The position numbers and the translations under genes are program-made. A stretch of 64,000 nucleotides of DNA from Phaeospirillum tilakii. GTDB taxonomy: Bacteria; Pseudomonadota; Alphaproteobacteria; Rhodospirillales; Magnetospirillaceae. Where the stretch lies: the NCBI RefSeq assembly GCF_042683125.1, contig NZ_JBHUIY010000001.1, forward strand, positions 1 to 64,000. Reading direction: 5' to 3'. Numbering within the stretch: the first letter of the stretch is position 1; each line of letters begins with the position of its first letter. The notes under the pieces are model-generated. The model saw nothing but the letters and a program-made list of their open reading frames with translations. It did no database searches and had not been told where the DNA came from. Positions 28,304 to 39,488 of this stretch are shown one piece after another.

Positions 28304-29379
28304 TTGTTTCCCTCGTTCAGCGGCAGCGGCTCGCCCTTGCGGGTACGGCCGAAGGCACGCGGCCGGACATGGTGGTCGATGATCGGGGTCAGCGCGTTCA
28401 TCAGCAGCACCGCGAAGGCCATGCCCTCGGGATAGCCGGCGAAGGTGCGGATGACCCAGGTGAGCAGGCCGACGCCGAAGCCGAACACCAGCTGGCCGGA
28501 CTTCGACACCGGCGAGGTGACGTAGTCGGTGGCGATGAAGAAGGCGCCGAGCATGGTGGCGCCCGACAGCACGTGGAACCAGCCGGGGGTGAAGCGGGCC
28601 GGGTCGATCGCGTTGAACAGGGTGCCCAGCACGAACAGGGTGGCGATCACCGCGACCGGGACGTGCCAGGAGATCACCCGCTTGGCCAGCAGGAACAGGC
28701 CGCCCAGCAGGATCAGCACCGCCGAGGTCTCGCCGAAGCTGCCGGCATGGGCCCCCATCGCCAGCGAGGTCAGATCGGGGATGTCGGTGATCGACTGGCT
28801 GACCGGGATGCCGCGCGACAGCTCGGTCTTGATGTGGCCGAGCGCCGAGGCGGCGCTGACGCTGTCGAAGGCGTGCGAGCCGCCGAAGATGATGCCGATC
28901 GCGTCAAGCAGCCCGGGCGTGCCGGCGTCGCCGAGATGGGTCGGCGCGACGAAGCTGGTCATCGGCAGCGGGAACGAGACCAGCACCGCGATGCGGCCGA
29001 CCATCGCCGGGTTGAACACGTTCTGGCCGAGGCCGCCGAACGCCTGCTTGGCGATGCAGATCGCGAAGACGGCGGCGATGAAGCACACCCACCACGGCGC
29101 CCACGGCGGCATGCTCATCGCGAGCAGCCAGCCGGTCAGCACCGCCGAACCGTCGGTGAGGGTGGCCGACACCGGGCGCTTGGCGAGGAAGAGGCAGAGC
29201 GCCTCGAGCCCGACACAGGACAGCACGGTGACCAGGAACATCAACGCCGCCGGCCAGCCGAACAGCCAGATGTCGTACAGCGTGGCGGGAAGCAGCGCCA
29301 CCAGCACCAGGGTCATGGTGCGGGAGACGCTGGACGGAGCGTGGGTGAACGGTCCGCTCTTATCGACGGCGATTTTCAT
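28300..29379 (-). CDS. rnfD: Rnf complex membrane flavoprotein subunit RnfD
   Basis: Polytopic membrane subunit of 359 residues with about nine helices. It carries the second flavinylation motif, LSGATMLGAFFIATDYVTS, and FGGLGQNVFNPAMVGRI, a conserved NqrB/RnfD segment. The start overlaps the rnfC stop by ATGA. It acts in the membrane as part of the ion-coupled electron path. Confidence 0.95.
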   Translation of the reverse strand: MKIAVDKSGPFTHAPSSVSRTMTLVLVALLPATLYDIWLFGWPAALMFLVTVLSCVGLEALCLFLAKRPVSATLTDGSAVLTGWLLAMSMPPWAPWWVCFIAAVFAICIAKQAFGGLGQNVFNPAMVGRIAVLVSFPLPMTSFVAPTHLGDAGTPGLLDAIGIIFGGSHAFDSVSAASALGHIKTELSRGIPVSQSITDIPDLTSLAMGAHAGSFGETSAVLILLGGLFLLAKRVISWHVPVAVIATLFVLGTLFNAIDPARFTPGWFHVLSGATMLGAFFIATDYVTSPVSKSGQLVFGFGVGLLTWVIRTFAGYPEGMAFAVLLMNALTPIIDHHVRPRAFGRTRKGEPLPLNEGNK

Positions 29380-30854
29380 GCCTCAGCCTTGTTCACGTCG
29401 GTGGTTTGCGATGCGGCCTGGGCGCGGGCGGCCGCGGCGGCGGCGGCGGCGGCGCGCTTGGCCTCGGCCGCCCGCTCCAGGCGGGCGGTGCGGGCGGCGA
29501 CCAGCGCCTTGGTCTGCTCGGTCTTGCGGCGCTCGGCGTCGAGCGCGTTGAGCCGGCCCTTGGCGTAGTTGAAGTAATGGACCAGCGGAACGTAGGACGG
29601 GCAGATGTAGGAACAGGACCCGCACGACACGCAGTCGCGCAGCCCGATCGCCGCCGCTTCCTCCAGCCGCTCGTTGCGGATCAGCGCGGCCATCTCGACC
29701 GGGACCAGCCCGCACGGGCAGATCGACACGCAGGTGCCGCAGCGGATGCAGGGCTGGGTCGGCCGCTCGTTGACCTCGGCCGCGGTCAGCGCCAGCACGC
29801 CCGAGGTGCCCTTGACCACCGGCACGCGGGTGTCGGGGATCGGCTGGCCCATCATCGGCCCGCCGCTGACCAGCCGCTTGACCTCCTTGGTGAGGTTGCC
29901 GCAGAAGGCGAGCAGGTCGTCGATCGGGGTGCCGAGCGGCACTTCGACGTTGTTGGGGGTGACCACGCCGCGCCCGGACACGGTGACGACGCGCGACAGC
30001 AGCGGCCGGCCGTGGCGGACGGCGTGATGGACCGCCCGCGCGGTGGCGACGTTGTGGACCAGCACGCCGACATCGGCGGTCAGCTTGCGCGCCGGGGTCT
30101 CGCGCCCGGTCACCGCCTGGGTCAGGTGGCGTTCGGCACCCATCGGATACTGCACCGGCACGCCGACGATGCGGACGTTGGCGAAGGCGGTGGCGGCCTT
30201 CAGCATCGCCGCCTGGGCCTCGGGCTTGTTGTCCTCGATCGCGATCACCACCTGGGGCGCGCCGAGGGCGTGGGCCATGATGCGGGCGCCGTCGATCACC
30301 TCGTCGGCCTTCTCGCGCATCACCCGGTCGTCGCAGGTGAGGTAGGGTTCGCACTCGGCGCCGTTGAGCAGCAGGATCTCGAGCCGGTTGCGGTCGCCGA
30401 GGCCGAGCTTGACCGCCGAGGGGAAGGTGGCGCCGCCGAGACCGACGATGCCGCATTCGGCGACCCGGGCGCGGATCTCCTGCGAGCCGGCCTGGAACGG
30501 ATCGGCGATCGGGGCCGGCAGCTCGGCCCACTGATCACGCCCGTCGCTCTTCAGCACGATGGTCAGCATCGGCAGACCGGACGGGTGGGGCGCGGTGCGC
30601 TCCTCGATCGCGATGATGGTGCCGGAGGTGGGGGCATGGACCGGAGCGGACACCGCCCCCTGGCCCCGCGCCAGCATCTGGCCCTTCAGCACCTGATCGC
30701 CGACCTTGACCACGGTGCTGGCGGCGGCGCCCATGTGCTGCTGGACCGGCAGGGTGAGAACCGCCGGGATCGGCAGCGCGACGATCGGCTTCTCGCTGGT
30801 CAGTTCCTTGCGGTATTCGGGGTGAATCCCGCCCTTGATGGGAAACAACTTCAT
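29376..30854 (-). CDS. rnfC: Rnf complex NADH/Fe-S subunit RnfC
   Basis: Cytoplasmic-face subunit of 492 residues. It has an N-terminal lipoyl-like region, an NADH/FMN-binding domain (GIVGLGGATFPSAVKL; NGAECEPYLTCDDRVMR), then two [4Fe-4S] motifs (CIRCGTCVSICPCGLVPVEM and CVSCGSCSYICPSYVPLVHY). The C-terminal tail is Ala/Arg/Glu-rich and probably helical. It exchanges electrons with NADH while RnfB meets ferredoxin. Confidence 0.96.
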   Translation of the reverse strand: MKLFPIKGGIHPEYRKELTSEKPIVALPIPAVLTLPVQQHMGAAASTVVKVGDQVLKGQMLARGQGAVSAPVHAPTSGTIIAIEERTAPHPSGLPMLTIVLKSDGRDQWAELPAPIADPFQAGSQEIRARVAECGIVGLGGATFPSAVKLGLGDRNRLEILLLNGAECEPYLTCDDRVMREKADEVIDGARIMAHALGAPQVVIAIEDNKPEAQAAMLKAATAFANVRIVGVPVQYPMGAERHLTQAVTGRETPARKLTADVGVLVHNVATARAVHHAVRHGRPLLSRVVTVSGRGVVTPNNVEVPLGTPIDDLLAFCGNLTKEVKRLVSGGPMMGQPIPDTRVPVVKGTSGVLALTAAEVNERPTQPCIRCGTCVSICPCGLVPVEMAALIRNERLEEAAAIGLRDCVSCGSCSYICPSYVPLVHYFNYAKGRLNALDAERRKTEQTKALVAARTARLERAAEAKRAAAAAAAAARAQAASQTTDVNKAEA

Positions 30855-30905
30855 CTCAACCGTCGCTCCTCGAGCGCTTGCAGATCAGACAACGGGGACG
30901 GCGGA

Positions 30906-31451
30906 TTACTTCGCCGCCGCGAGCGGGGTGCCGGGCTTGGCCCAGTGCCAGGTCGCCAGGGTCGGCAGCACCGGGCGCATCGCGATCGCCTCGGTCGGGC
31001 AGACCTTGACGCACTTGCCGCAGGCGTGACAGACGTCGGCGATGACGGTGTGGACCTGCTTGGCGGCGCCGACGATGGCGTCGGTGCCGCAATCATTGGC
31101 GCAGCGCAGGCAGCCGATGCACAGGTCCTCGTTGATGAAGGCGACCTGGGGACCGACATCCTCGGCGACGTCATGGCCGTCGAGGCTGACGCCCAGGCGC
31201 TTGGCCAGGGCCTCGGCGGTGGCGGCGCCGCCCGGGATGCAGGCGGAGACCGAGGCGTGACCCTCGGCCAAAGCGGCGGCGAACTGCTGACAGCCGACGA
31301 AGCCGCACTGGCCGCATTGCGAGCCGGGCAGCATCGCCTGGAGTTCGGCCTCGAGCGGATCGGCCTCGACGGCGAGGTAACGGGCGGCGATGCCGAGCAG
31401 GCCGCCCAGGGTGACGCCCATGGCGGCGAGGCCGCCGACTGCGATCAACAT
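30906..31451 (-). CDS. rnfB: Rnf complex ferredoxin-type subunit RnfB
   Basis: Electron-entry subunit of 181 residues. It has an N-terminal membrane helix (AVGGLAAMGVTLGGLLGIAA), a four-Cys Fe-S motif (GSQCGQCGFVGC plus SACIPGG), and a two-cluster ferredoxin domain (CIGCLRCANDCGTDAI and CHACGKCVKVCPTEAI). It lies 12 bp after rnfA and 51 bp before rnfC. In diazotrophs Rnf drives electrons uphill to ferredoxin for nitrogenase, a plausible role here. Confidence 0.96.
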   Translation of the reverse strand: MLIAVGGLAAMGVTLGGLLGIAARYLAVEADPLEAELQAMLPGSQCGQCGFVGCQQFAAALAEGHASVSACIPGGAATAEALAKRLGVSLDGHDVAEDVGPQVAFINEDLCIGCLRCANDCGTDAIVGAAKQVHTVIADVCHACGKCVKVCPTEAIAMRPVLPTLATWHWAKPGTPLAAAK

Positions 31452-31463
31452 GGTGTGCTCTCC

Positions 31464-32045
31464 CTAGTTGGTGGCCATGCCGGAAAAGCCCATGAAGGCC
31501 AGGGCCAGCAGGCTGGCGGTGAGGAAGCCGACCGGCGGGCCGGCGAACAGGCGCGGCACCTGGGCCAGCGCGATGCGTTCGCGCAGGCCGGCGAAGATGA
31601 TCATCACCAGGCTGTAGCCGAGCGCCGAGGCGAAGCCGAACACGGTGGCCTTGACGAACGACATCTCGCCCTCGACCAGCAGCAGGGCCAGGCCGAGCAC
31701 GGCGCAGTTGGTGGTGATCAGCGGCAGGTAGATGCCGAGCAGCTTGAACAGCGACGGCGACACCTTGCGCACGGTCATTTCGGTGAACTGCACCGCCGCC
31801 GCGATCACCAGGATGAAGGTGACGGTGCGCAGATAGCCGATGTCATAGGGCTCGAGCAGATATTTCTGCACCGCCCAGTCGCCCATGCAGGAGACGGTGA
31901 TCACGAAGGTGGTCGCCGCGCTCATGCCGATCGCGGTTTCCTGCTTGGTGGTCACGCCCATGAACGAACAGAGGCCGAGGAAGCGGGCCAACACCACGTT
32001 GTTGACCAGCGCCGCGCCGACGATCAGCAGCAATAAATCGTGCAT
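31464..32045 (-). CDS. rnfA: Rnf complex membrane subunit RnfA
   Basis: Integral membrane core subunit, 193 residues and six helices. The N-terminal VNNVVLARFLGLCSFMGVTT carries the conserved Cys proposed to share a membrane [2Fe-2S] cluster with RnfE. The family features SCMGDWAVQKYLLEPYDIGY and TNCAVLGLALLLVE are present. It is the first of the structural rnf genes, 14 bp after rseC. Confidence 0.96.
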   Translation of the reverse strand: MHDLLLLIVGAALVNNVVLARFLGLCSFMGVTTKQETAIGMSAATTFVITVSCMGDWAVQKYLLEPYDIGYLRTVTFILVIAAAVQFTEMTVRKVSPSLFKLLGIYLPLITTNCAVLGLALLLVEGEMSFVKATVFGFASALGYSLVMIIFAGLRERIALAQVPRLFAGPPVGFLTASLLALAFMGFSGMATN

Positions 32046-32059
32046 CGAGACCTAATCCC

Positions 32060-32581
32060 TTACCCAAGGTCGGTATGGCAGCCCTGACCCGTGCCGGGGC
32101 CATAGGCGCGACGAATGAAGTGAGGCGACAGATCGCCCCGGCGGCTGAGGCGGGCGGCGACGAGGCGGGCGAGGCCGATGCCGACCCCCAGTCCGACCGC
32201 GGCGGCGACCATCGTGCGGGTTTCGCCGCCCCCGGCCTGATCCATCACCACCATCGACCCCATCATGGTCAGCAGCGGGATGGCGTAGGCGGTCAGCGAG
32301 GCGCGCACCAGCCGTTCCGCCCCCAGGCCGACCACCACCCGGTCGCCGATCTCGACGCCGGGCGGGGTGGCCATGGTGAAACGCTTGGCCAGCTTGCGCC
32401 GGGCCGAGCCCGGGCCGGCCGTCCCGCACAGGGCGGCCGACATGCAGCCGGAACAGGAGCTGCTCGGCTCGGGTTCGAGGATCGCCAGCCCGCGGTCGAA
32501 GCCGACCACCCGGGCCACCGCCTCGAGCGGGCCTTCTCCCACCGGCATCCCCGCCGGTTCTGTCGCCGGATCCGTGCCCAT
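32060..32581 (-). CDS. rseC: RseC/MucC-like positive regulator, SoxR-reducing system component
   Basis: A membrane protein of about 173 residues with a Cys cluster near the N-terminus (SSSCSGCMSAALCGTAG) and two membrane helices (LTAYAIPLLTMMGSMVVM; MVAAAVGLGVGIGLARLV), the RseC/RnfK layout. RseC relatives are encoded with rnf/rsx genes. The start is the second of two adjacent ATGs, which has better spacing from GGAGG. Its exact role in this organism is unknown. Confidence 0.85.
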   Translation of the reverse strand: MGTDPATEPAGMPVGEGPLEAVARVVGFDRGLAILEPEPSSSCSGCMSAALCGTAGPGSARRKLAKRFTMATPPGVEIGDRVVVGLGAERLVRASLTAYAIPLLTMMGSMVVMDQAGGGETRTMVAAAVGLGVGIGLARLVAARLSRRGDLSPHFIRRAYGPGTGQGCHTDLG

Positions 32582-32601
32582 CATCGCCTCCGGTCAGCCG
32601 A

Positions 32602-33603
32602 TCAGGCCGTCACCGTGGCGGTGACGCCGTCGGGGGTGACGAAGATCGCGGTCTCGCCGCCGGCGGCGCGCAGGATCGCCTGACGCCGCTCGGCCGGGGC
32701 CAGCAGCAGCGCCGTCGACAGCCCGTCGGCCTGGGTCGCGGTGGGGGCGACCACCGACACGCCGACCAGCGCCGGCGCGGTCTGGCCGGTGCGGGAATCG
32801 ATCAGGTGGGTGAAGCGGCCGGCATCGTCGAACAGGGTGCCGTAGCCGCCCGAGGTCGAAACCGCCTTGTTGACGACGTCGATCTCGCTGACGGCGCGGT
32901 TGGGATCGGCCGGGTTGGCGATGCCGATCTTCCAGGCCGAGCCGTCGGGCTTGGGCTCAAGCGCGCGCTGTTCGCCCATGTCGACCAGCATGCTGGAGAA
33001 GCCGTGGTCGCGCAGGATCTGGGCGACGCGGTCGGTGATGTAGCCCTGGGCGCCGGAATTGAGGGTGACCGCCATGCCGGGCCGGGCCAGGGTGACGCGG
33101 CGGGCGAGCGGGTCGATCTCGATCCCGCGCCAGTCGACCAGGGCCAGGGCGGCCTTGAGGTCCTCGGCGGCGGGGCCGTTGGGATCGGGGTTGGCGGCGG
33201 TGAAATGGCGGAAATAGAGCTGCCACACCGGCTGGATGGTCGGGTCGTAGACGCCGTCGCTGATCCGGGCCAGCTCGCGGGCGCGGGTCAGCATCTCGAT
33301 CATCTCGGGCGAGGCGGACTCGAGCCGGCCGTCACGGTTGAGGGCGGAGAGTTCCGAATCCGCGCGATAGACGCTGAAGATCTGCTCCAGCCGGGCCAGT
33401 TCGGCCAGCCCCGCCTCGATCGCGGCGCGGGCCTGGGCCTCGTCGGTGTGATAAAGCTGGATGGTGGACGGCGCGCCGAGGGTGGTGCCCTCCCAGCGGA
33501 TCAGGCGGGCGGCCTGGGCCTGGCTGGCGTGCCAGATCAGCGGCAGGCCGGCCGCGGCGGCCAGCACGGTGATGGCGCGACGGCGGGTGATACGGACGGA
33601 CAT
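32602..33603 (-). CDS. apbE: FAD:protein FMN transferase ApbE
   Basis: Transfers FMN from FAD onto Thr of S-G-A-T motifs, matching the two such motifs in RnfG and RnfD downstream. Of 333 residues, it begins MSVRITRRRAITVLAAAAGL at ATG 33603, with GGAGGAGG upstream. The twin-Arg pattern suggests Tat export to the periplasm, where both target domains lie. ApbE features: LNSGAQGYITDRVAQIL and VSTSGGYGTLFD. It heads the operon. Confidence 0.94.
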   Translation of the reverse strand: MSVRITRRRAITVLAAAAGLPLIWHASQAQAARLIRWEGTTLGAPSTIQLYHTDEAQARAAIEAGLAELARLEQIFSVYRADSELSALNRDGRLESASPEMIEMLTRARELARISDGVYDPTIQPVWQLYFRHFTAANPDPNGPAAEDLKAALALVDWRGIEIDPLARRVTLARPGMAVTLNSGAQGYITDRVAQILRDHGFSSMLVDMGEQRALEPKPDGSAWKIGIANPADPNRAVSEIDVVNKAVSTSGGYGTLFDDAGRFTHLIDSRTGQTAPALVGVSVVAPTATQADGLSTALLLAPAERRQAILRAAGGETAIFVTPDGVTATVTA

Positions 33604-33953
33604 GGAACCTGATGCCTCCTCCAGCGGGCTATCCACGGTCGGGGCGGCGTCGCCCCCGAAGGGATGGATATGCTCAAAAACTAGCCATTTTGTCAAACAT
33701 GCTCAAAAAAGCGCCTGGGGTGTATCCTAGGCTACCCGAAAGCAGGGTGCAAGCCCTACCTCCCCGCCTTGGTTCGACGCTGGGTTGATGACCCGAGCGC
33801 CGACTTTGGCGGACTTCGCCTATTGTGCGATGCACCACTTGCGCATGGCTGGCATGTTTAACCGAAAAATGGGGGGGCGGCGCCACGAAAATTCACGCCT
33901 GGGCGGGTGTGACAGCGAAGTGACATAAGGATAACTATCCGGAAGGATATAAT
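33604..33953. other. Likely rnf-operon promoter region
   Basis: A 350-bp gap between apbE and the receiver gene. It is visibly richer in A and T than its neighbours, as promoter regions here usually are. A direct repeat GTGACA-N5-GTGACA lies at 33909-33925. A weak GG-N10-GC pair on the minus strand (33742-33755) is a poor sigma-54 match. No gene was seen. Confidence 0.45.
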
Positions 33954-34403
33954 TCACCCCGGCGGCCGCACCAGCCCGAACCAGTAATCCTCAACCCGAT
34001 GGATCGCGTGGAACAGCGCGTCGATGTCGAACGGCTTGGCGAAGTAGCCGCCGGCGCCGGCGCGGTAGGCCGAGGCGACGTCGCTGCTGGCGGTCGAGGT
34101 TGACATCATCACCACCGGCAGGTGGCTGAGGCGGGGGTCGGCGCGGATCTCGCCCAGCAGTTCGAACCCGTTCATCCGTGGCATGTTGATGTCGAGCAGC
34201 ACCAGATGCGGCATCGGCGCGATCGGGGCGGGGGATTCGTGGGGAGGCGACGCGGGTCGCAGCCGGGCCAGGGCCTCGATGCCGTCGCGGGCATGTTCGA
34301 CCACGCAGGGATAGGGGCCGATTCCGATCGCTTCCGACACCAGGGCGATGTCGCCGGCGTCGTCGTCGACAACCAGCACGCGGTAGGGGGTGGGGGGATT
34401 CAT
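33954..34403 (-). CDS. Single-domain response regulator (receiver only)
   Basis: A 149-residue CheY-like protein with no output domain. Receiver landmarks: acidic pair in VLVVDDDAGDIALV, phospho-acceptor Asp in HLVLLDINMPRMNGFELL, the switch Ser/Thr in VVMMSTSTASSD and the Lys in YFAKPFDIDALF. It resembles the Rcp1-type lone receivers that work with bacteriophytochrome-like kinases. No kinase is adjacent, so its partner is elsewhere. Confidence 0.9.
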   Translation of the reverse strand: MNPPTPYRVLVVDDDAGDIALVSEAIGIGPYPCVVEHARDGIEALARLRPASPPHESPAPIAPMPHLVLLDINMPRMNGFELLGEIRADPRLSHLPVVMMSTSTASSDVASAYRAGAGGYFAKPFDIDALFHAIHRVEDYWFGLVRPPG

Positions 34404-34542
34404 GCGCGGCGGGGGTACCTTTCGGGGTGGGTGCGGCTCCTATCCCTCGCCGAGGTTGTGGCGGCGGGCCGGCCGAAGACGGTCATCCTAGCGCCGACGC
34501 GGGCGGCGTGCCAAGCGCCCCGGTGTTTTTTGCAAACCCCCC

Positions 34543-34571
34543 TTGCCATCCGGGGGATGATTGGGTATACA
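34543..34571 (+). promoter_or_regulatory. Sigma-70-type promoter for the homospermidine synthase leader
   Basis: TTGCCA (34543-34548) and TATACA (34566-34571) are separated by exactly 17 bp. Transcription would begin near 34578, leaving a leader of about 320 nt before the synthase gene. Confidence 0.6.
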
Positions 34572-34616
34572 CGCCGCCAGAGACGCACACGCACGTGCCT
34601 ATGGCCCGTTGGGGTT

Positions 34617-34658
34617 ATGCAACGACGATCGCGTCCTTTTTGGAGAAGACGGCTGTAA
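34617..34658 (+). CDS. Arginine-rich leader peptide (candidate)
   Basis: A 13-codon frame, MQRRSRPFWRRRL, starting about 40 nt into the predicted transcript. Six of the thirteen residues are Arg, encoded by CGA CGA, CGT, AGA AGA CGG; CGA and AGA appear to be rare codons in this GC-rich genome. The ribosome site is weak. The stop codon lies in the loop of a small hairpin (CGGC/GCCG). A second frame from ATG 34601 also crosses this stretch, so coding is not proven. Confidence 0.4.
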   Translation: MQRRSRPFWRRRL

Positions 34659-34896
34659 CGGCCGGTCCCCGAAAGGGAGGTGGACATGGTTGTGACCCGC
34701 GAAGGGGCTCAAATCCCCCGAATGGAAAAAAGTATGTGACGGCGGCCGCGCCGGAGCCGGGGCTCCGGGCGTTGCGGCCGCCGAACGGTTTTCGGCTCCT
34801 GCCCCCCTTGTCCGAGGGGCGCGGGTGCGAAGCCCGTGTGCGATTCGCAATCCACAATGGCTCGGGAACGACGACAACGACGGGAGATCCCATGAA
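34659..34896 (+). promoter_or_regulatory. Structured 5' leader of homospermidine synthase (candidate riboregulator)
   Basis: Downstream of the mini-ORF come stems with preserved pairing: GTCC-CCGAAAGG-GAGGT-GGAC (GAAA tetraloop), GGGG-CTCAAAT-CCCC, and a large two-tier hairpin at 34741-34782 (GGCGGCCGC with GCGGCCGCC; inner CCGGAGC/GCTCCGG), followed by a short T-run (GGTTTTCGG). The last could act as an attenuator. A polyamine-biosynthesis gene behind such a leader recalls the speF regulatory RNAs; I could not match the motif itself. Confidence 0.45.
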
Positions 34897-36306
34897 ATGA
34901 AGCATTTCGCGTTTGACGGACGATTGGTGGTGGTTGGGTTCGGCAGCATCGGACAGGGGGTGATGCCGCTTATCTTGCGTCACATCGCGATCGATCCGGC
35001 CCGGATCACCATCATCACCGCCGACGAACGCGGCCATGACGTCGCCAACGAATATGGTCTGCGCTTCATCAATCAGGCTCTGACCCGCGCCGATTATCAG
35101 GACCGCCTGTCGGCCCTGCTCGGTCCGGGCGATTTCCTGCTCAACCTGTCGGTCGATGTCTCCTCGATCGCCCTGGTCGAGCTGTGCCGCCAGCGCGGCG
35201 CGCTCTATCTCGACACCTGCATCGAGCCCTGGGCCGGCGGCTATACCGATCCCAGCCTCAGCCCCAGCCTGCGCTCCAACTACGCCCTGCGCGAATCGAT
35301 GCTCGGCCTGCGCGCCGGGGCGGGGGCCAATGACCCCACCGCGTTGATCACCCATGGCGCCAATCCCGGGCTGGTGTCGCATTTCGTCAAGCGGGCGCTG
35401 CTCGACGTCGCCGCCGCCTGCGGCCTCGACGCCACCCGCCCGGCCGACCGGGCCGGCTGGGCCGATCTGGCCCGCCGCGCCGGGGTCAAGGTGATCCACA
35501 TCGCCGAGCGCGACACCCAGATCGCCGACCGTCCCAAGCAGCGCGGTGAGTTCGTCAACACCTGGTCGATCGACGGCTTCGTCGGCGAGGGCTGCCAGCC
35601 GGCCGAACTCGGCTGGGGCAGCCATGAAAAGGCGCTGCCGCCCGACGGCCGCCGCCACGATTTCGGCTGCGATTCGGCGATCTATCTGATGCGGCCGGGC
35701 GCCAGCCAGCGGGTGCGGACCTGGACCCCGCAGGAAGGGCCGTTCCACGGCTTCCTGATCACCCACAGCGAATCGATCTCGATCGCCGATTTCCTCACCG
35801 TGCGCGACAACGGCGCGGTGGTCTATCGGCCGACCTGTCATTACGCCTATCATCCCTGCGACGACGCCATCACCTCGCTGCATGAACTGGCCGGCAAGAC
35901 CTGGCAGCAGCAGCCGGTGCAGCGGCTGATGATGAACGAGATCACCGCCGGTATCGACGAACTCGGCGTGCTGCTGGCCGGGCATGGCAAGGGCGCCTAC
36001 TGGTACGGCTCGCAGCTGTCGGTGGGCGAGGCCCGTTCGCTGGCCCCGCACAACAACGCCACCAGCCTTCAGGTCACCGCCGCGGTGCTGTCGGGGATGA
36101 TCTGGGCGATGGAGAACCCGAATCGCGGCATCGTCGAGCCGGACGAGGTCGATTTCGAGCGGATCCTCGACCTGTGCCGGCCCTATCTCGGGCCGGTGGT
36201 CGGCGCCTTCACCGACTGGACCCCGCTCGACGGGCGCGAGGCGCTGTTCCCCGAGGACATCGATCGCGACGATCCCTGGCAGTTCCGCAATATTCGGGTG
36301 CTGTAG
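34897..36306 (+). CDS. hss: Homospermidine synthase
   Basis: Makes the polyamine sym-homospermidine by NAD-dependent condensation of putrescine units. It starts MKHFAFDGRLVVVGFGSIGQ at ATG 34897 after GGGAG; an upstream in-frame ATG would add residues unlike the family. Its 469 residues match family length. The Rossmann motif VGFGSIGQG is followed by LNLSVDVSSIALVELC, ITHGANPGLVSHFVKRAL, and the C-terminal NIRVL. Homospermidine is typical of alphaproteobacteria. Confidence 0.95.
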   Translation: MKHFAFDGRLVVVGFGSIGQGVMPLILRHIAIDPARITIITADERGHDVANEYGLRFINQALTRADYQDRLSALLGPGDFLLNLSVDVSSIALVELCRQRGALYLDTCIEPWAGGYTDPSLSPSLRSNYALRESMLGLRAGAGANDPTALITHGANPGLVSHFVKRALLDVAAACGLDATRPADRAGWADLARRAGVKVIHIAERDTQIADRPKQRGEFVNTWSIDGFVGEGCQPAELGWGSHEKALPPDGRRHDFGCDSAIYLMRPGASQRVRTWTPQEGPFHGFLITHSESISIADFLTVRDNGAVVYRPTCHYAYHPCDDAITSLHELAGKTWQQQPVQRLMMNEITAGIDELGVLLAGHGKGAYWYGSQLSVGEARSLAPHNNATSLQVTAAVLSGMIWAMENPNRGIVEPDEVDFERILDLCRPYLGPVVGAFTDWTPLDGREALFPEDIDRDDPWQFRNIRVL

Positions 36307-36314
36307 AAAAAAAA

Positions 36315-36500
36315 CGCGGGCTCTGCCCGCACCCGCACGCGGGCTCCGCCCGCACCCGCCAGGAGCCAGCGGCTCCTGGACCTGCTTCGATCGAAAAAGG
36401 GGGAGGTCTGGAGGCGTCAGCCTCCAGGCGGGGCCGCGGGCGGTAGCCCGCGTAACGTGTTGGTATTGCGCGCCGAAGGCGCGCGGGGGCGGCAGCCCCG
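36315..36500. repeat. Left half of the palindromic element plus hairpin cluster
   Basis: 36315-36393 carries two stacked GCGGGCTC-type half stems and one left arm (CACCCGCCAGGAGCCAGCGG). From about 36404 to 36500 there are further hairpins: TCTGGAGGCG/CAGCCTCCAG, GCGGGC/GCCCGC, GCGCGCC/GGCGCGC and GGGGC/GCCCC. This spacer joins two convergent genes and probably terminates both transcripts. Confidence 0.65.
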
Positions 36501-39002
<2,502 letters not shown>

Positions 39003-39119
39003 TACTTATAGGGCCTGTTTCTCGCCGAATAATTTCCCGGGGGTGCTTGCAATCGGCACGATCTTAGGAAAGAGTCACCCCGTATGGCCCGTGGGGGGCT
39101 TGGTTGCAAGGAGGTCAGT

Positions 39120-39488
39120 ATGAAGGTCAGCAAGATTTCCGGGATGATGGTTGGGGCCGCGCTGCTGGCGCTGCCGGCGATGGCGTCGGCCGCCGATGCG
39201 CCGGCGGCGTTCACCGCCTGCAAGGCCTGTCACAGCGTCGAGGCGGGCAAGAACGGGGTCGGCCCCAGCCTCGCCGGCATCTATGGCCGCAAGCTCGGTC
39301 AGGCGCCGGGCTTCAAATATTCCGACGCCCATCTGAAGTTCGCCAGCCAGACCGTCGATGACGCCTTCCTGACCAAGTATCTGGCCAATCCGAAGGAGGT
39401 CATCCCCGGCAACAAGATGGTGTTCGCCGGCCTCAAGAGCGCCGACGATGTCAATGCCGTGATCGCCTATCTCAAGACCCTGAAATAG
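39120..39488 (+). CDS. Class I cytochrome c (cytochrome c2-like), first of two paralogues
   Basis: Small periplasmic electron carrier of 122 residues. It starts at ATG 39120 after AAGGAGG, with a Sec signal peptide (MMVGAALLALPAMASA). The heme motif is CKACH and the distal Met is in IPGNKMVFAG. The mature part (about 98 residues) is colinear with the second cytochrome, from AAF.(A/Q)C through AVIAYLK. In purple and denitrifying alphaproteobacteria such proteins shuttle electrons between bc1 and terminal oxidases or reaction centres. Confidence 0.93.
   Translation: MKVSKISGMMVGAALLALPAMASAADAPAAFTACKACHSVEAGKNGVGPSLAGIYGRKLGQAPGFKYSDAHLKFASQTVDDAFLTKYLANPKEVIPGNKMVFAGLKSADDVNAVIAYLKTLK

Noticed and set aside
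33742..33755. Possible sigma-54 (-24/-12) promoter for the rnf operon
   Set aside because: Only the bare GG-N10-GC pattern is present; flanking consensus bases do not fit, and no NifA-type TGT-N10-ACA site was found.
34681..34735. tRNA-like T-arm (GGGG-CTCAAAT-CCCC) in the hss leader
   Set aside because: No matching acceptor or anticodon stem could be found around it, so it is not a tRNA.
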